A DNA stretch of 64,000 nucleotides, taken from assembly GCA_963786675.1 (NCBI GenBank), contig CAWAZY010000003.1:124001-188000 (forward strand), written 5' to 3'. This stretch comes from JAGVSR01 sp963786675. Its GTDB lineage: Bacteria > Pseudomonadota > Alphaproteobacteria > Rhizobiales > Hyphomicrobiaceae. The notes below the pieces were generated by a model. It searched no databases and had not been told where the DNA came from. It saw only the letters and a list, made by a program, of their open reading frames with translations. Positions 1 through 8,724 of this stretch are shown one piece after another (the stretch's first letter is position 1; every line of letters starts with the position of its first letter). The position numbers were made by a program, and so were the translations under genes.

Positions 1-285
1 TCGACGATCGATTTGCTGGCCGGCAGGTGCACGCCATCGGCCTTAACAATCCGGGCCAGTGCAGCATCCGTGACCAAGGCGGCGATGCCCAGTTTCTGAA
101 TGTCGGCGATGAGCGCGGCGATGACCGGTGGTGGCGATTCACCATCGGTTTCAAGAAGCACGGTGCTGACCCGTCCGGTCTGGCAGGCGGCCGCGATCCG
201 GGCGAGGGTTGCGCTGGCCTCTAGGCCTGGCCCCCTGGCATGGCACGACGAGATACAACTGCGTCGGTTCCCCAGAACGCGCCAT
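1..285 (-). CDS. thiE: Thiamine-phosphate synthase, partial at window edge, frameshifted
   Basis: ThiE joins the thiazole and pyrimidine halves of thiamine in the cytoplasm. Read on the minus strand from an ATG at 285 with AGGAG 11 bases upstream, the product begins with LYLVVP, the first barrel strand expected for ThiE. After one frame change it continues GLEASATLARIAAAC, then STVLLETDG, then VTDAALARIVKADGVHLP, which is the characteristic ThiE region. The 3' part lies outside the window. The frame change sits in a run of five C at 231-235 (plus strand); removing one base gives a continuous frame. ThiE close to a class I aldolase gene is common in alphaproteobacteria. An in-frame alternative start exists at 357. 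Confidence 0.62.
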
Positions 286-591
286 GAATGAAAAAACTCC
301 TGAAAGCAGTCTATTAGATGTGTTCTCGCGCAGTGTGGCCAGCGTCTCAGCGGCCAAGCCTGCCCGGAAGGTAAGCGGCTATCGAGACAGATTAGGGCGG
401 AAACGTGGCTAAGGTCATGGGGGGAGGTGCCGCGTTGGTGGGCCTAAGTGCGATTGCGTGCCGGCTGATTGTGGAAGGTTAGCGGCTAGAATTCGCCATC
501 AAGTGCGAACACACCTATACATGCGTCAATGGAGTTATGCGGTCGGCATGCAACCGGACTCTGTGCCGTTGCGATCAGGAGCATTTCCGAG
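286..591. other. Intergenic region between thiE and the L,D-transpeptidase gene
   Basis: About 300 bases between two divergent genes. I see the AGGAG of thiE (297-301, minus strand) and the AGGAG of the plus-strand gene (577-581). No convincing gene, RNA or terminator. A 25-codon GTG-initiated frame near 404-481 is hydrophobic but has nothing else to support it. Confidence 0.4.
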
Positions 592-2541
592 ATGAGAAAA
601 TTTGAAGGCCTCAACGGGGCACGCGCCGCCGGGATGGCTGGTGTTGTTTTTGTGATGACGATCGCAGCGGCCGGCGCGACGCTTGCCCAAACCGCGCCAC
701 CAGCATCCGAGCCTGCCGCCGTCACGGGCGCTGATCCGGGTGCCACAACCGCGCCGGCGGTTCCAGCCGTTGAAGTTCCGCCCGTTATCACCGCCGCCAT
801 CGCCAAGTTGAAGGACAAGGCAATCGTGGGCCGGGCTGCCGCGGAGGACATCGCGGCCGCCGAAACATTCTACGCCGCGCGCAAGGACCCGCTCTGGGTT
901 GAGACAACAGGGTTCACGCCGGGCGGCAAAGCCGTCGCCGCCGAAATCGCCAAGGCGGCCGAATGGGGTCTGGAACCGCGCGCGTTTGCAATACCCGATA
1001 CCGCGTCGGCGCTCGCGTCGCCTGACGCCCTAGGCGAAGCGGATGTCCGCCTGACACTCGCGATGCTGACCTATGCCCGCCATGCGCGTGGCGGACGCAC
1101 GCGCCCGTTGTCCATCAGCCAGATGCTCGACTTGACGCCGCCGCTGAAGGATCCCGCCGCAGTGCTGGGAGAAATCACGGCGAGCGCGACACCTGCTGCG
1201 TACCTGACAGGTCTGCATCCGCGCCACGACCAGTTCCAGCGTCTGCAAAAGGAGCTTGTGCGCCGCATGGGACCGGTCGAGCCGGTCGCCGTGCAGGACC
1301 CGAGCCTGGATGTGAAACTCCCGAAGGGCGCGACTCTTAAAGAGGGCTCGCTGCACGAGGATATCGCGCTCTTGCGCCAACGTCTCAAGGTTCCTGCACC
1401 CTATCGCGGCCGCGACACGTATTTTGACGCGGAAGTTGCGGCGGCCGTGAAGGCTTTCCAGGCCGAATCCGGGATAAAGGCCAATGGCCAGCTGACGCCG
1501 CGCACGCGGACCGCGCTCAACCGGGCCGGCGAGGGCGAGCAGGCGGAGAACCCACGCGAAACCCAGCGGCTCATCGTCAACATGGAGCGGTGGCGCTGGA
1601 TGCCCGAGGATCTGGGCGCGGTCCACGTCGTCAACAATGTCCCCGAGTACGTCACCCGGACGTTCAAGGATGGCAAAGTAATCTTCAAGGAGAAGATCAT
1701 CGTTGGCCTGCCGACCTGGCCGACGCCGTCGTTCTCAGCCGAGATGAAGACCATCGTCTTCAATCCCTCATGGGGCGTGCCCGACGGCATCAAAGCCAAG
1801 GAACTGAAGCCGCGTCTTCAGAAGGCCGGCGGTGGCGGTTTCTTTGATCAGCTGTTCGGCGGCGGTGGCGGCGGAGGCTCGTCGGTTTTGCGGGCCTACG
1901 GATTGACGGTCTACAAGAACGGCAAACCGGTCAATCCCGACACCATCAATTGGTCGAGCGCGGACCTGCGGGCCTATTCGTTCATCCAGCCGCCGGGCGC
2001 CAAGAACCCCTTGGGGTTCGTGAAGTTCATGTTCCCCAATACGCACGATGTCTACATGCACGACACGATACAACGGGATTTATTCTCCCAGTCCAAGCGG
2101 CCCTATTCGCATGGCTGTATCCGTGTGCAGAACCCGGCCCGCTTCGCTGAGGTGCTGCTCAGTGAGGACAAGGGCTGGTCGCCAGACCGTGTCTCGCAGG
2201 CGCGGCGTTCGTCAGAGACAATCACACTCGATCAGCACATTTGGGTTCACAACGTCTACATGACGACGTGGATTGAAGACGACGGCCGCGTGGCAAACTT
2301 TGGCGATGTTTACGGCTTGGACAGCCGCGTCTCGCGTGCCATCGGCGGTGGCAGCGTACCGTCGGCATCGTCAGCACCCGATGACATTGAAACGTCGTCG
2401 ATCGAAGATGACGAGGCCGCCCCCGCGGGTGAACCGAAGAAGAAGAACAAGAAGCAGGCCAATGCCCAGAAGAAGTCGACGTCGAATTATCGCGTCCCGT
2501 CGAGCTTCTCAGACGCAATGTCCGGGTTGACCTCGAACTGA
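592..2541 (+). CDS. L,D-transpeptidase (YcbB/YkuD type) with peptidoglycan-binding domain
   Basis: A periplasmic enzyme forming 3-3 cross-links between peptidoglycan stems. From the ATG at 592 (AGGAG at 577-581) the 649-residue product has a signal peptide ending near residue 33 (GATLAQ), an Ala/Pro-rich stretch, a peptidoglycan-binding domain at about 237-295 (VAAAVKAFQAESG), and a YkuD domain after about residue 310. The catalytic motif SHGCIRV puts His at about 507 and Cys at 509. A glycine run near 411-430 interrupts the catalytic domain, where YcbB-type enzymes carry a mobile lid. The last 50 residues are Lys-rich and of low complexity. An upstream in-frame ATG at 529 would add 21 residues ahead of the signal peptide, so I prefer 592. 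The gene stands alone and ends at a terminator. Confidence 0.9.
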   Translation: MRKFEGLNGARAAGMAGVVFVMTIAAAGATLAQTAPPASEPAAVTGADPGATTAPAVPAVEVPPVITAAIAKLKDKAIVGRAAAEDIAAAETFYAARKDPLWVETTGFTPGGKAVAAEIAKAAEWGLEPRAFAIPDTASALASPDALGEADVRLTLAMLTYARHARGGRTRPLSISQMLDLTPPLKDPAAVLGEITASATPAAYLTGLHPRHDQFQRLQKELVRRMGPVEPVAVQDPSLDVKLPKGATLKEGSLHEDIALLRQRLKVPAPYRGRDTYFDAEVAAAVKAFQAESGIKANGQLTPRTRTALNRAGEGEQAENPRETQRLIVNMERWRWMPEDLGAVHVVNNVPEYVTRTFKDGKVIFKEKIIVGLPTWPTPSFSAEMKTIVFNPSWGVPDGIKAKELKPRLQKAGGGGFFDQLFGGGGGGGSSVLRAYGLTVYKNGKPVNPDTINWSSADLRAYSFIQPPGAKNPLGFVKFMFPNTHDVYMHDTIQRDLFSQSKRPYSHGCIRVQNPARFAEVLLSEDKGWSPDRVSQARRSSETITLDQHIWVHNVYMTTWIEDDGRVANFGDVYGLDSRVSRAIGGGSVPSASSAPDDIETSSIEDDEAAPAGEPKKKNKKQANAQKKSTSNYRVPSSFSDAMSGLTSN

Positions 2542-2565
2542 GGTCCCACTCACGCGCATGACGAC

Positions 2566-2599
2566 AAGCACCGCGAACTTCAACAGGTTTGCGGTGCTT
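2566..2599. terminator. Hairpin between convergent genes
   Basis: A 13-bp stem (AAGCACCGCGAAC with GTTTGCGGTGCTT, one G-T pair) with an 8-base loop lies 25 bases after the L,D-transpeptidase stop and just before the convergent cytochrome gene. A/T at both stem ends allows function in either direction. Confidence 0.7.
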
Positions 2600-2620
2600 C
2601 TGCCTTACGGGCCGGCCGGA

Positions 2621-2954
2621 TCAGTCCGGACTGTCGAGCGAGAGGATGAATTGCGCAATGGCTTCCATTTCATCCTGCGACAGCCGGTGGTCGGGCATCA
2701 TGGGTGGCACTGAGCGAAGCCAAGCCATGATGCCGGCGATCGACTGATCCGGACGCCGGGCGATGGCGCGAAAGCCCGGTATTCCGCCCTCGCCGACTTT
2801 TCGCCACTGTCCGGGATTGAGATGGCAGGGCGCATAGCCGTTCAGCAAGCTCCCGTCCTTTGGCGACCGCCAATTCGTCCGCGCGCGCCGGGATGGCCGT
2901 GATGGCAACGACGGCGAGGCTGGCCAGTAAGTGAATTCTGTCGACGTGTGCCAT
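2621..2954 (-). CDS. Small class I cytochrome c, frameshifted within the haem motif
   Basis: A periplasmic monohaem electron carrier of about 110 residues. From ATG 2954 it has a signal peptide (MAHVDRIHLLASLAVVAI, cleavage near ARA-DE), then AKGRELAERLCA in one frame and PCHLNPGQW in the next. The C-terminal half keeps the features expected of the family: PPMMPDHRLS (axial Met) and a final helix MEAIAQFILSL. The frame change falls inside the haem-binding CxxCH itself, around 2840-2850. Deleting one base gives only CxCH, so two missing bases are needed for a canonical motif. Upstream and downstream halves are otherwise well conserved, so I read it as one gene. Electron partner unknown. Confidence 0.7.
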
Positions 2955-3172
2955 GGATTCGGGATCCGCAGAGTAGAAGCCGCCGGATCATGGATGCGAT
3001 CAGATCCAGCGTGCTAGGTTAGTACCTAGCCGATCAAGTGTGTTCTTATGTTGTGCGAGATCAACACGCCGCGATCTTGCCTGAACGATACTGCATAATC
3101 CGTCGCTGGCGCCGCACACGGCAACCCTGCCAGCACGCGGCCGGGATCAGGAACTTCAGACAGGAGGTGCCT

Positions 3173-3403
3173 ATGGCGTTCGAGGAATTGCAGGCGGAGT
3201 TGGCATCGCTGCTCAACCGCATGACGGCCCAGCCTCACGATATGCAGCAGCTGGAACAGCAGGTTCGTGACAAGCTGCAAGAGTTCAAGGCGCTGGGTCT
3301 GCCGCTGCCGCAGGATCTCGTTGAACTGGAGGCCGCACTTGATGCCGGCCTGACCGCCGAGGCGGTGGTGCGAGCGCGGGGCGACAGCCGGGTCCACAAG
3401 TAG
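3173..3403 (+). CDS. Small conserved hypothetical protein (76 aa)
   Basis: The ATG at 3173 follows a strong AGGAGGT (3162-3168), which decides the start over longer in-frame options. The 76-residue product is acidic and mostly helical (FEELQAELASLLNRM, then MQQLEQQVRDKLQEF), with a second half rich in Leu and Ala (LPQDLVELEAAL). No signal peptide or membrane segment, so probably cytoplasmic. I do not recognise a characterised family. It converges on the aldolase gene and shares a bidirectional terminator with it. Confidence 0.7.
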   Translation: MAFEELQAELASLLNRMTAQPHDMQQLEQQVRDKLQEFKALGLPLPQDLVELEAALDAGLTAEAVVRARGDSRVHK

Positions 3404-3450
3404 CACCGTCGATTACCGTGCTTAACAGGCGCGCGTCAGGCCGCTCAAAA

Positions 3451-3477
3451 AAACCGCCCCGGAATCCGGGGCGGTTT
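3451..3477. terminator. Bidirectional rho-independent terminator
   Basis: A perfect 12-bp stem (AAACCGCCCCGG with CCGGGGCGGTTT) around a 3-base loop, preceded by a run of A. It lies between the convergent 76-residue gene and the aldolase gene and can serve both. Confidence 0.9.
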
Positions 3478-3505
3478 GCCGTTGTGGGGTCTTGATGCGG
3501 GCCGA

Positions 3506-4540
3506 TCAGGCGGCCTTTTCCAGCTTGGCGTCCCACTTGCCGAGCGCGGCCAGACTGTTCATCCGGGCGCGGTGCGTGAAGGCACGCTGACCGGCTGCCA
3601 CGTTCTCCGGCTTGCCGCCCCAGGCCGACAAGGCTGCGGCCTGAAGTGCACGGCCATAAGAGAAGGTGAGTGCCCAGGGCAGGCCGCCCATCGCATTCAT
3701 GAGTGAGAGATGTTCGGTCGCGGCTTCGTCCGATTGGCCGCCCGAGAGGAACGCGATGCCGGGAACCGAGGCAGGGACGGTCGCCTTGAGGCAGCGGACC
3801 GTTTTCTCCGCGACCTCCTGTGCGGAAGACGGCTTGGCGCATGACTGCCCGGCGATGATCATGTTGGGCTTGAGGATCATGCCTTCCAGCGACACCCGCG
3901 CATCGTAGAGTTCACGGAAGACCGTGCGCAGCGTCCACTCGGTCACCCGGTAGCACTCGTCGATGTCATGGCTGGAGTGTGCGCCATCCATCAGCACTTC
4001 CGGTTCGACGATCGGCACAATGCCGGCCTCTTGGCACAAGGCGGCGTAGCGCGCGAGCCCATGGGCGTTGGCTTTGATGCAATTCCAGGTGGGCAGGCCA
4101 TCGGCGATGGTGATGACGCCGCGCCATTTTGCGAACCGGGCGCCCAGCTTGTGATACTCGGCCAGCCGCTCGCGAAGTCCGTCGAGGCCTTCCGTGACGG
4201 TTTCGATCCCGGCGGTGGGACCGGCCAGCGGCTTGGCGCCGGTATCCACCTTGATGCCCGGAATGGACCCGGCCGCCTTCATGATGTCCACGAGCGGCGT
4301 GCCGTCCTTGGCCTTCTGACGGATCGTTTCGTCGTACAGGATGACGCCCGAAACGTGGTTCTGCATGGCGTCCGTCGAGCGGAAGAGCATCTCGCGGTAG
4401 TCGCGGCGTGCATCCTCGGTCGAGGTCAGGTTGATCTTGTCGAAGCGCTTCTTGATTGTGCCGGAACTTTCATCGGCGGCCAGAATTCCCTTGCCAGGCG
4501 CTACCAGGGCGCGGGCGATGTCTTCCAGGCGGTCGGTCAT
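3506..4540 (-). CDS. Fructose-bisphosphate aldolase, class I
   Basis: Reversible cleavage of fructose 1,6-bisphosphate to dihydroxyacetone phosphate and glyceraldehyde 3-phosphate in the cytoplasm. The 344-residue product has the usual class I length and motifs: KGILAADESSGTIKKRF near the N-terminus, the Schiff-base lysine in MILKPNM (Lys at about 224), and GIAFLSGGQSDEAAT. No zinc-ligand pattern of class II enzymes. ATG at 4540. It shares the strand with gap 1.5 kb away, with a DUF2254 gene on the opposite strand between them, so the two glycolytic genes are neighbours but not one operon here. A terminator follows its stop. Confidence 0.95.
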   Translation of the reverse strand: MTDRLEDIARALVAPGKGILAADESSGTIKKRFDKINLTSTEDARRDYREMLFRSTDAMQNHVSGVILYDETIRQKAKDGTPLVDIMKAAGSIPGIKVDTGAKPLAGPTAGIETVTEGLDGLRERLAEYHKLGARFAKWRGVITIADGLPTWNCIKANAHGLARYAALCQEAGIVPIVEPEVLMDGAHSSHDIDECYRVTEWTLRTVFRELYDARVSLEGMILKPNMIIAGQSCAKPSSAQEVAEKTVRCLKATVPASVPGIAFLSGGQSDEAATEHLSLMNAMGGLPWALTFSYGRALQAAALSAWGGKPENVAAGQRAFTHRARMNSLAALGKWDAKLEKAA

Positions 4541-4743
4541 GGGTAGTCCTCTCCTCGGACGGGACTGCAGACAAATTCACGCCAGAGGGCTTACCCGCTG
4601 GCGGGCACGCTGCCAAGCCGCCGAAAGGCACAGGGTTGTGAGTGAAGGGCTTTATCCATCAGTGTGCGCGCGATTGACGCGGTGTTCCGGCTGGGGGCAC
4701 GGTGCGCCATACTGACGGACCGCCATGAGGGAGTGACCAAAGA

Positions 4744-6012
4744 ATGACGCTTGCAGCACGCTGGGCTCGCCTGCGCCGCATTATGCGGACCAAACTTTGG
4801 GTCCGCCCGGCCCTGGCCAGCTTGTTTTCGCTCGGCATGGCGCTGTTTGCGCTTTGGGTCGGCCGCGTCACCAACGAAGCGATCGGGGTGGAGATCGACG
4901 AGGAGTTGCTCGTCACGCTGTTCACCATTTTTGCGTCGAGCATGCTCTCTGTCGCGACGTTTACCGTCTCCGCCATCGTCACGGCCGCCTCGACGGCCTC
5001 GACGACGACGACGCCGCGCGCAACCCGCCAGATCGTCTACGACGGCAAGGCCCAAACCGTCCTATCGGCATTCATCGCGGCCTTCATCTACTCCTTCATC
5101 GCCATCATCGCGCTCAAGATCTTCAAGTACGGCCCCGCCGGGCGGTTCACCCTCTTCGCCGGCCTGATCATCATGGTCGTGTTCGTTTTGGTGTCCTTCA
5201 TCAACTGGGTCGATCACGCCATGAAACTCGGGCGGCAGTCGACCACCATCGCGAAATTGCGCGAGGTCACGCTGCGATCGCTCAATCCATCGACGGCAGG
5301 AACCTTCGGTGCTGCGGTCTTCAGCGGAGCGGTGCCGGCCGACAGCGCGGCGATCAAGGCGGGTAGCGCCGGCTATGTGAGCGCGGTCGACACGGCCTTT
5401 CTGCAGCACATCGCCGAACAGCACGACTGCAAGATCATGTTGACCGTTCGTCCCGGTGAATATTGTCCGGTGACGATGATCATTGCACATGTGGTGCCGT
5501 CATCGGCCATCACCGAAGATCTCGTGACGGCGGTCGAAACGGCCGTGGAGCGGGACGAGGTGCGCCACGAGGATTTGGATATCCGGTTCAATGTCGTCAA
5601 TCTGGCGGAAACGGCGGATCGCGCCTTGTCGTCCGGCATCAACGATCCGGGAACGGCCATCTACATTTTGAACGTTCTGATGGATGTGCTGGCCGAGTGG
5701 GTAAAGGCGCGGAATTCCCCGGATGCCACGAAGGTGCGTTTCGACCGCATCGGCGTTCCACCGCTGTTGGCGCGGGAGGTTTTGAACGATGCCTTCACGC
5801 CCATCGCGCGCGACGGGGCCGGCGCGGTGGAAGTCGGTGTGCGGCTTCAGAAATCCCTTGCTGTGCTGGCGCAGTTGGATGACCCCGAAGTGAGCCGCGA
5901 GGCGCACCGGATATCGGCCATCGCACGCGAACTCAGCGATGCCGCGCTGGGCTCCGCAGAGCACCGCGCCATGGTCAACACGGCCGCATCCCGCATTCCG
6001 GTCTCCGCTTGA
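4744..6012 (+). CDS. DUF2254 family membrane protein
   Basis: A 422-residue predicted inner-membrane protein. Hydrophobic segments at roughly 22-42, 58-80, 107-130 and 138-158 (SLFSLGMALFALWVGRV, SAFIAAFIYSFIAIIALKIF, FAGLIIMVVFVLVSFI) are followed by a long soluble C-terminal region. The conserved stretch VATFTVSAIVTAASTAS and the later SSGINDPGTAI are typical of DUF2254 proteins. ATG at 4744, preceded by GAGGGAG. The biochemical role of the family is not known to me. It is divergent from the aldolase gene and convergent with gap. Confidence 0.85.
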   Translation: MTLAARWARLRRIMRTKLWVRPALASLFSLGMALFALWVGRVTNEAIGVEIDEELLVTLFTIFASSMLSVATFTVSAIVTAASTASTTTTPRATRQIVYDGKAQTVLSAFIAAFIYSFIAIIALKIFKYGPAGRFTLFAGLIIMVVFVLVSFINWVDHAMKLGRQSTTIAKLREVTLRSLNPSTAGTFGAAVFSGAVPADSAAIKAGSAGYVSAVDTAFLQHIAEQHDCKIMLTVRPGEYCPVTMIIAHVVPSSAITEDLVTAVETAVERDEVRHEDLDIRFNVVNLAETADRALSSGINDPGTAIYILNVLMDVLAEWVKARNSPDATKVRFDRIGVPPLLAREVLNDAFTPIARDGAGAVEVGVRLQKSLAVLAQLDDPEVSREAHRISAIARELSDAALGSAEHRAMVNTAASRIPVSA

Positions 6013-6028
6013 CGATACCTGTGACCGG

Positions 6029-6060
6029 AAAAAAACGCGCGGAACCTATGGCTCCGCGCG
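6029..6060 (-). terminator. Rho-independent terminator of gap
   Basis: Read on the minus strand, the stem CGCGCGGA/TCCGCGCG (plus strand 6036-6043 and 6053-6060, loop of nine bases) is followed by seven T (A at 6029-6035 on the plus strand), 43 bases after the gap stop codon. Confidence 0.85.
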
Positions 6061-6102
6061 CTGGATCGACTGGATGATTGAATTGGGATTTCCCCAATCA
6101 GG

Positions 6103-7110
6103 TCAGATCAACTTGGCCATGGCGACGGCGGTGTCGCTCATGCGATTGGAGAAGCCCCACTCGTTATCGTACCAGGACAGGACGCGGACGAGTTTGCCGT
6201 CCATCACCTTCGTCTGATCGAGATGGAAGATCGAGGAATGGGCATCGTGGTTGAAGTCCATCGAGACGTTGGGCTGGTCGGTAACGGCAAGAATGCCCTT
6301 TAGCGCGCCCTTCGAGGCCTGAACGATCGCCGCGTTGATCTCGTCCTTGGTCGTCTCGTTCCTGGCAATGAACTTGAAGTCGACCACCGACACGTTCGGC
6401 GTCGGCACGCGGATGGCCGTTCCGTCGAGCTTGCCATTGAGCTCCGGCAGAACGAGCCCCACGGCCTTGGCGGCGCCGGTGGACGTTGGGATCATCGACA
6501 GAGCCGCCGCGCGCCCGCGGTAGAGATCCTTGTGCATGGTGTCGAGTGTCGGCTGGTCACCCGTGTAGGCATGGATCGTCGTCATGAAACCCTTCTCGAT
6601 GCCGACGAGATCGTTCAGAACCTTGGCCACGGGCGCCAGGCAATTCGTTGTGCACGACGCGTTGGAAACCACGAGGTGGTCCTTGGTCAGCTTGTCGTGA
6701 TTGACGCCATAGACGACCGTCAGGTCGGCGTTGTCTGCGGGCGCGGACACAAGAACGCGCTTGGCGCCTGCGGTGAGGTGAGCGGACGCTTTGTCCTTCG
6801 CCGTGAAGATGCCCGTGCACTCGAGTGCGATATCGACGCCCATGGCGCCGTGCGGCAGCTCGGCCGGATTCCTGATGGCTGTGACCTTGATCGGGCCGCT
6901 GCCGATGTCGATCGTGTCTCCGGCAACAGTCACGGTGCCCGGGAAACGTCCGTGTACGCTGTCAAAACGCAACAGGTGCGCATTCGTTTCCACGGGGCCA
7001 AGATCGTTGATGGCGACCACTTCAATGTCTGTCCGGCCGCTTTCCGCAATGGCGCGCAATACATTGCGTCCAATACGGCCAAATCCATTGATCGCGACCT
7101 TGACTGCCAT
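6103..7110 (-). CDS. gap: Glyceraldehyde-3-phosphate dehydrogenase, type I
   Basis: Oxidative phosphorylation of glyceraldehyde 3-phosphate with NAD in glycolysis. The 335-residue product starts VKVAINGFGRIGRNVLRA (Rossmann fold), carries the active-site SNASCTTNCLAP (Cys at about 153) and ends with SWYDNEWGFSNRM, all diagnostic of type I GAPDH. ATG at 7110 with AGGACGAGG upstream. It has its own terminator. Full length and undamaged. Confidence 0.97.
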   Translation of the reverse strand: MAVKVAINGFGRIGRNVLRAIAESGRTDIEVVAINDLGPVETNAHLLRFDSVHGRFPGTVTVAGDTIDIGSGPIKVTAIRNPAELPHGAMGVDIALECTGIFTAKDKASAHLTAGAKRVLVSAPADNADLTVVYGVNHDKLTKDHLVVSNASCTTNCLAPVAKVLNDLVGIEKGFMTTIHAYTGDQPTLDTMHKDLYRGRAAALSMIPTSTGAAKAVGLVLPELNGKLDGTAIRVPTPNVSVVDFKFIARNETTKDEINAAIVQASKGALKGILAVTDQPNVSMDFNHDAHSSIFHLDQTKVMDGKLVRVLSWYDNEWGFSNRMSDTAVAMAKLI

Positions 7111-7448
7111 CTGCCTCGTCCTTTCGGGTCAATATCTTGGGAAGAAACCGGGATCGTTGAGAGAAACCGGCTCTTTGGGAAAACCGGCCACGGCCGCTCA
7201 GTCCGATGATCCAGGTCAACGCCCCGGCCATGATTTTCGGGCGGCATTAAGTGGGGGGCACCCCCCTCTGTCAATGCGTCATGGGGATTAGCACAGGCCA
7301 ATTCTGCGGGCTGGTGAAACACACTTGGTTCAGCGGGTCACTTTTGTTGCGCTCCCGCCCGGGAGGACCTATGGTTCTGCCCAACTTCTGAATGGGTTGC
7401 AGCCGAGGGCAATGACGCTGCATCCCAAGAACATCGATGGGTTAGCCG
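7111..7448. other. Intergenic region upstream of gap
   Basis: About 340 bases between gap (leftward) and the coiled-coil gene (rightward). It holds a short G6-CA-C6 palindrome at 7253-7266 of unknown meaning. I see no gene and no promoter I would commit to. Confidence 0.35.
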
Positions 7449-7706
7449 ATGGTTCAACGTGCAAGAGAGACGCGCGAGAGCGGCAAACGTGCCGCCCCGC
7501 GCACGGTGCGGGCGTCGAAATCCGCGCCGCTGATCGATAGTACCGGACAGGTTGCGGCTCTTGAAGCCGAACGCGATCGCCTGCAGGCGGCGCTGACCCG
7601 TGCCGAGGCGCGGATTTCGGAACTGGAATCCACGCGCAGTGCGGTGGTGAACCGGATCGACTGGCTGATCAATTCGCTAAGCAGCGCGCTCGAAAAACGC
7701 GCGTAG
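7449..7706 (+). CDS. Small coiled-coil protein
   Basis: An 85-residue protein with a basic N-terminus (MVQRARETRESGKRAAPR) and a clear heptad-like helix from about residue 35 (VAALEAERDRLQAALTRAEA), ending in WLINSLSSALEKRA. Small coiled-coil genes often sit beside zapA and the 6S RNA/ygfA pair in alphaproteobacteria; here no zapA is visible and this gene may hold that position, but that is inference. ATG at 7449. Function not assigned. Confidence 0.75.
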   Translation: MVQRARETRESGKRAAPRTVRASKSAPLIDSTGQVAALEAERDRLQAALTRAEARISELESTRSAVVNRIDWLINSLSSALEKRA

Positions 7707-7812
7707 TTAAATCTCACGATCATGCGATGGCCGGTAACGGGGGCGGGCACGCGCTTGCCCGGTACGGGCGTTCGGCCGGTTTGCGTGCCGGCTCTTCGGA
7801 GTGTTCGAAAAG

Positions 7813-7846
7813 TCCGGGCGCGAAGCAGTATGACTTCGCGCCCGGA
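7813..7846. terminator. Hairpin between convergent genes
   Basis: A perfect 13-bp stem (TCCGGGCGCGAAG with CTTCGCGCCCGGA) and 8-base loop between the coiled-coil gene (ends 7706) and the EF-hand gene (ends 7876 on the other strand). No long T run, so probably a bidirectional terminator by position and stability. Confidence 0.65.
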
Positions 7847-7875
7847 TTGGTGTCGAGATCGTCAGGGCGGGCGCG

Positions 7876-8283
7876 TTACATCAGAACCTTGAGCAGCCGG
7901 CGGCCCGCGAGCGTCGAGAGTTCGTTGCAATCGACGGTGCCGTCGCGATCCGGATTGGCCCGGTGGAAACGGTGCTTCACGAGTGCCAGGAATTCGTGCT
8001 TGTCGAGTGTGCCGTCCCGGTCTGGATTGAAGCGGGCAAACGACAGGATGCCCACCCGGCCGCGCAACTCGTTGCGGTCGAGCGTGCCGTCCCGGTCGGG
8101 ATCGAGCTTGTAGAACAGGCGCACGGCCGCGCGGCGCGTTTCGCGCCAGTCGAGGGTGCCATCTCCATCATGGTTGAGAACGTGCATGGCGTGGCAACCC
8201 TGGTGCGCGGCCTGAGCGGGTGCAGCGAGGAAGGCAGCGGTAACGGCAAGCGCAGCGGCTACCGGACGAAGCATATTTTTCAT
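7876..8283 (-). CDS. Secreted four-EF-hand calcium-binding protein
   Basis: A 135-residue exported protein. After a signal peptide (AAALAVTAAFLAAPAQA-AH) come four EF-hand loops at about 24-25 residue spacing: HDGDGTLDWRE, DPDRDGTLDRNE, NPDRDGTLDKHE and NPDRDGTVDCNE. Each keeps Asp/Asn at positions 1, 3 and 5, Gly at 6 and Glu at 12, so calcium binding is likely. The last loop has Cys at position 10, and there are two more Cys early (GCHAMH). The DNA repeats (gtgccgtcccggtc type) reflect the protein repeat, not a CRISPR. Start at ATG 8283; the in-frame TTG at 8289 is less likely. Role unknown; periplasmic calcium binding inferred. Confidence 0.85.
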   Translation of the reverse strand: MKNMLRPVAAALAVTAAFLAAPAQAAHQGCHAMHVLNHDGDGTLDWRETRRAAVRLFYKLDPDRDGTLDRNELRGRVGILSFARFNPDRDGTLDKHEFLALVKHRFHRANPDRDGTVDCNELSTLAGRRLLKVLM

Positions 8284-8490
8284 AGTCAAACCTCAGTGTT
8301 GCGTTGGAGTGCTGTGATGGGGTCTGCTTATCCTTACACGCTCCTCCGGACTAATCACATCCCTGTGCCTGGCCTGTGCCTGGGCTGTGATGCCCCATGC
8401 GGCTCAGGTTCGCAGGGTTAAGAACCGGCGGTTGCCAGTGCCGGCCCGGGCTGTTCCACATGCCGCGGTGGTCCGCCGCTTATGAGGGCT

Positions 8491-8655
8491 CGATTTCACG
8501 CCGGTTAGTCCTTACATTCAACGCCGCTGCGGGGCTCGTCAGGGACACATGAATCTCCAGGGCCTATAAGATCTGCCAGGGAGCTGTCCCTGCCTGGGAC
8601 CGTGGTCCCGGGCACACGGCGCCCACCTTACTTTTGTAGGGACCCGGCGAGATCA
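8491..8655 (+). ncRNA. ssrS: 6S RNA
   Basis: A regulatory RNA that mimics an open promoter and binds the housekeeping RNA polymerase. Evidence is position (directly ahead of ygfA, its usual neighbour in proteobacteria) and structure: a closing stem in which gat..cgccgg..gtcc near 8492-8511 pairs with ggac..ccggcg..atc near 8640-8654, plus the internal tgggaccgtggtcccggg hairpin and ggcgcccacctt-type sequence I associate with alphaproteobacterial 6S RNA. Ends are approximate to about 10 bases. Confidence 0.75.
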
Positions 8656-8724
8656 ACCGTCCCAACGGCCACCGCGGCACTTGAATTGCGCAGACTGGAA
8701 TATGCAGACTGGAAGGCCCGACCG

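Noticed and set aside
404..481. A 25-codon hydrophobic frame upstream of the L,D-transpeptidase
   Set aside because: GTG start with poor ribosome site and no second line of evidence.
7253..7266. G6-CA-C6 palindrome upstream of gap
   Set aside because: Too short a loop to form a hairpin and not linked to any known element; probably chance or a sequence-quality issue.
7930..8180. Regularly spaced DNA repeats that look CRISPR-like
   Set aside because: They encode the EF-hand loops at a constant 24-25 codon spacing and the intervening sequence is coding.
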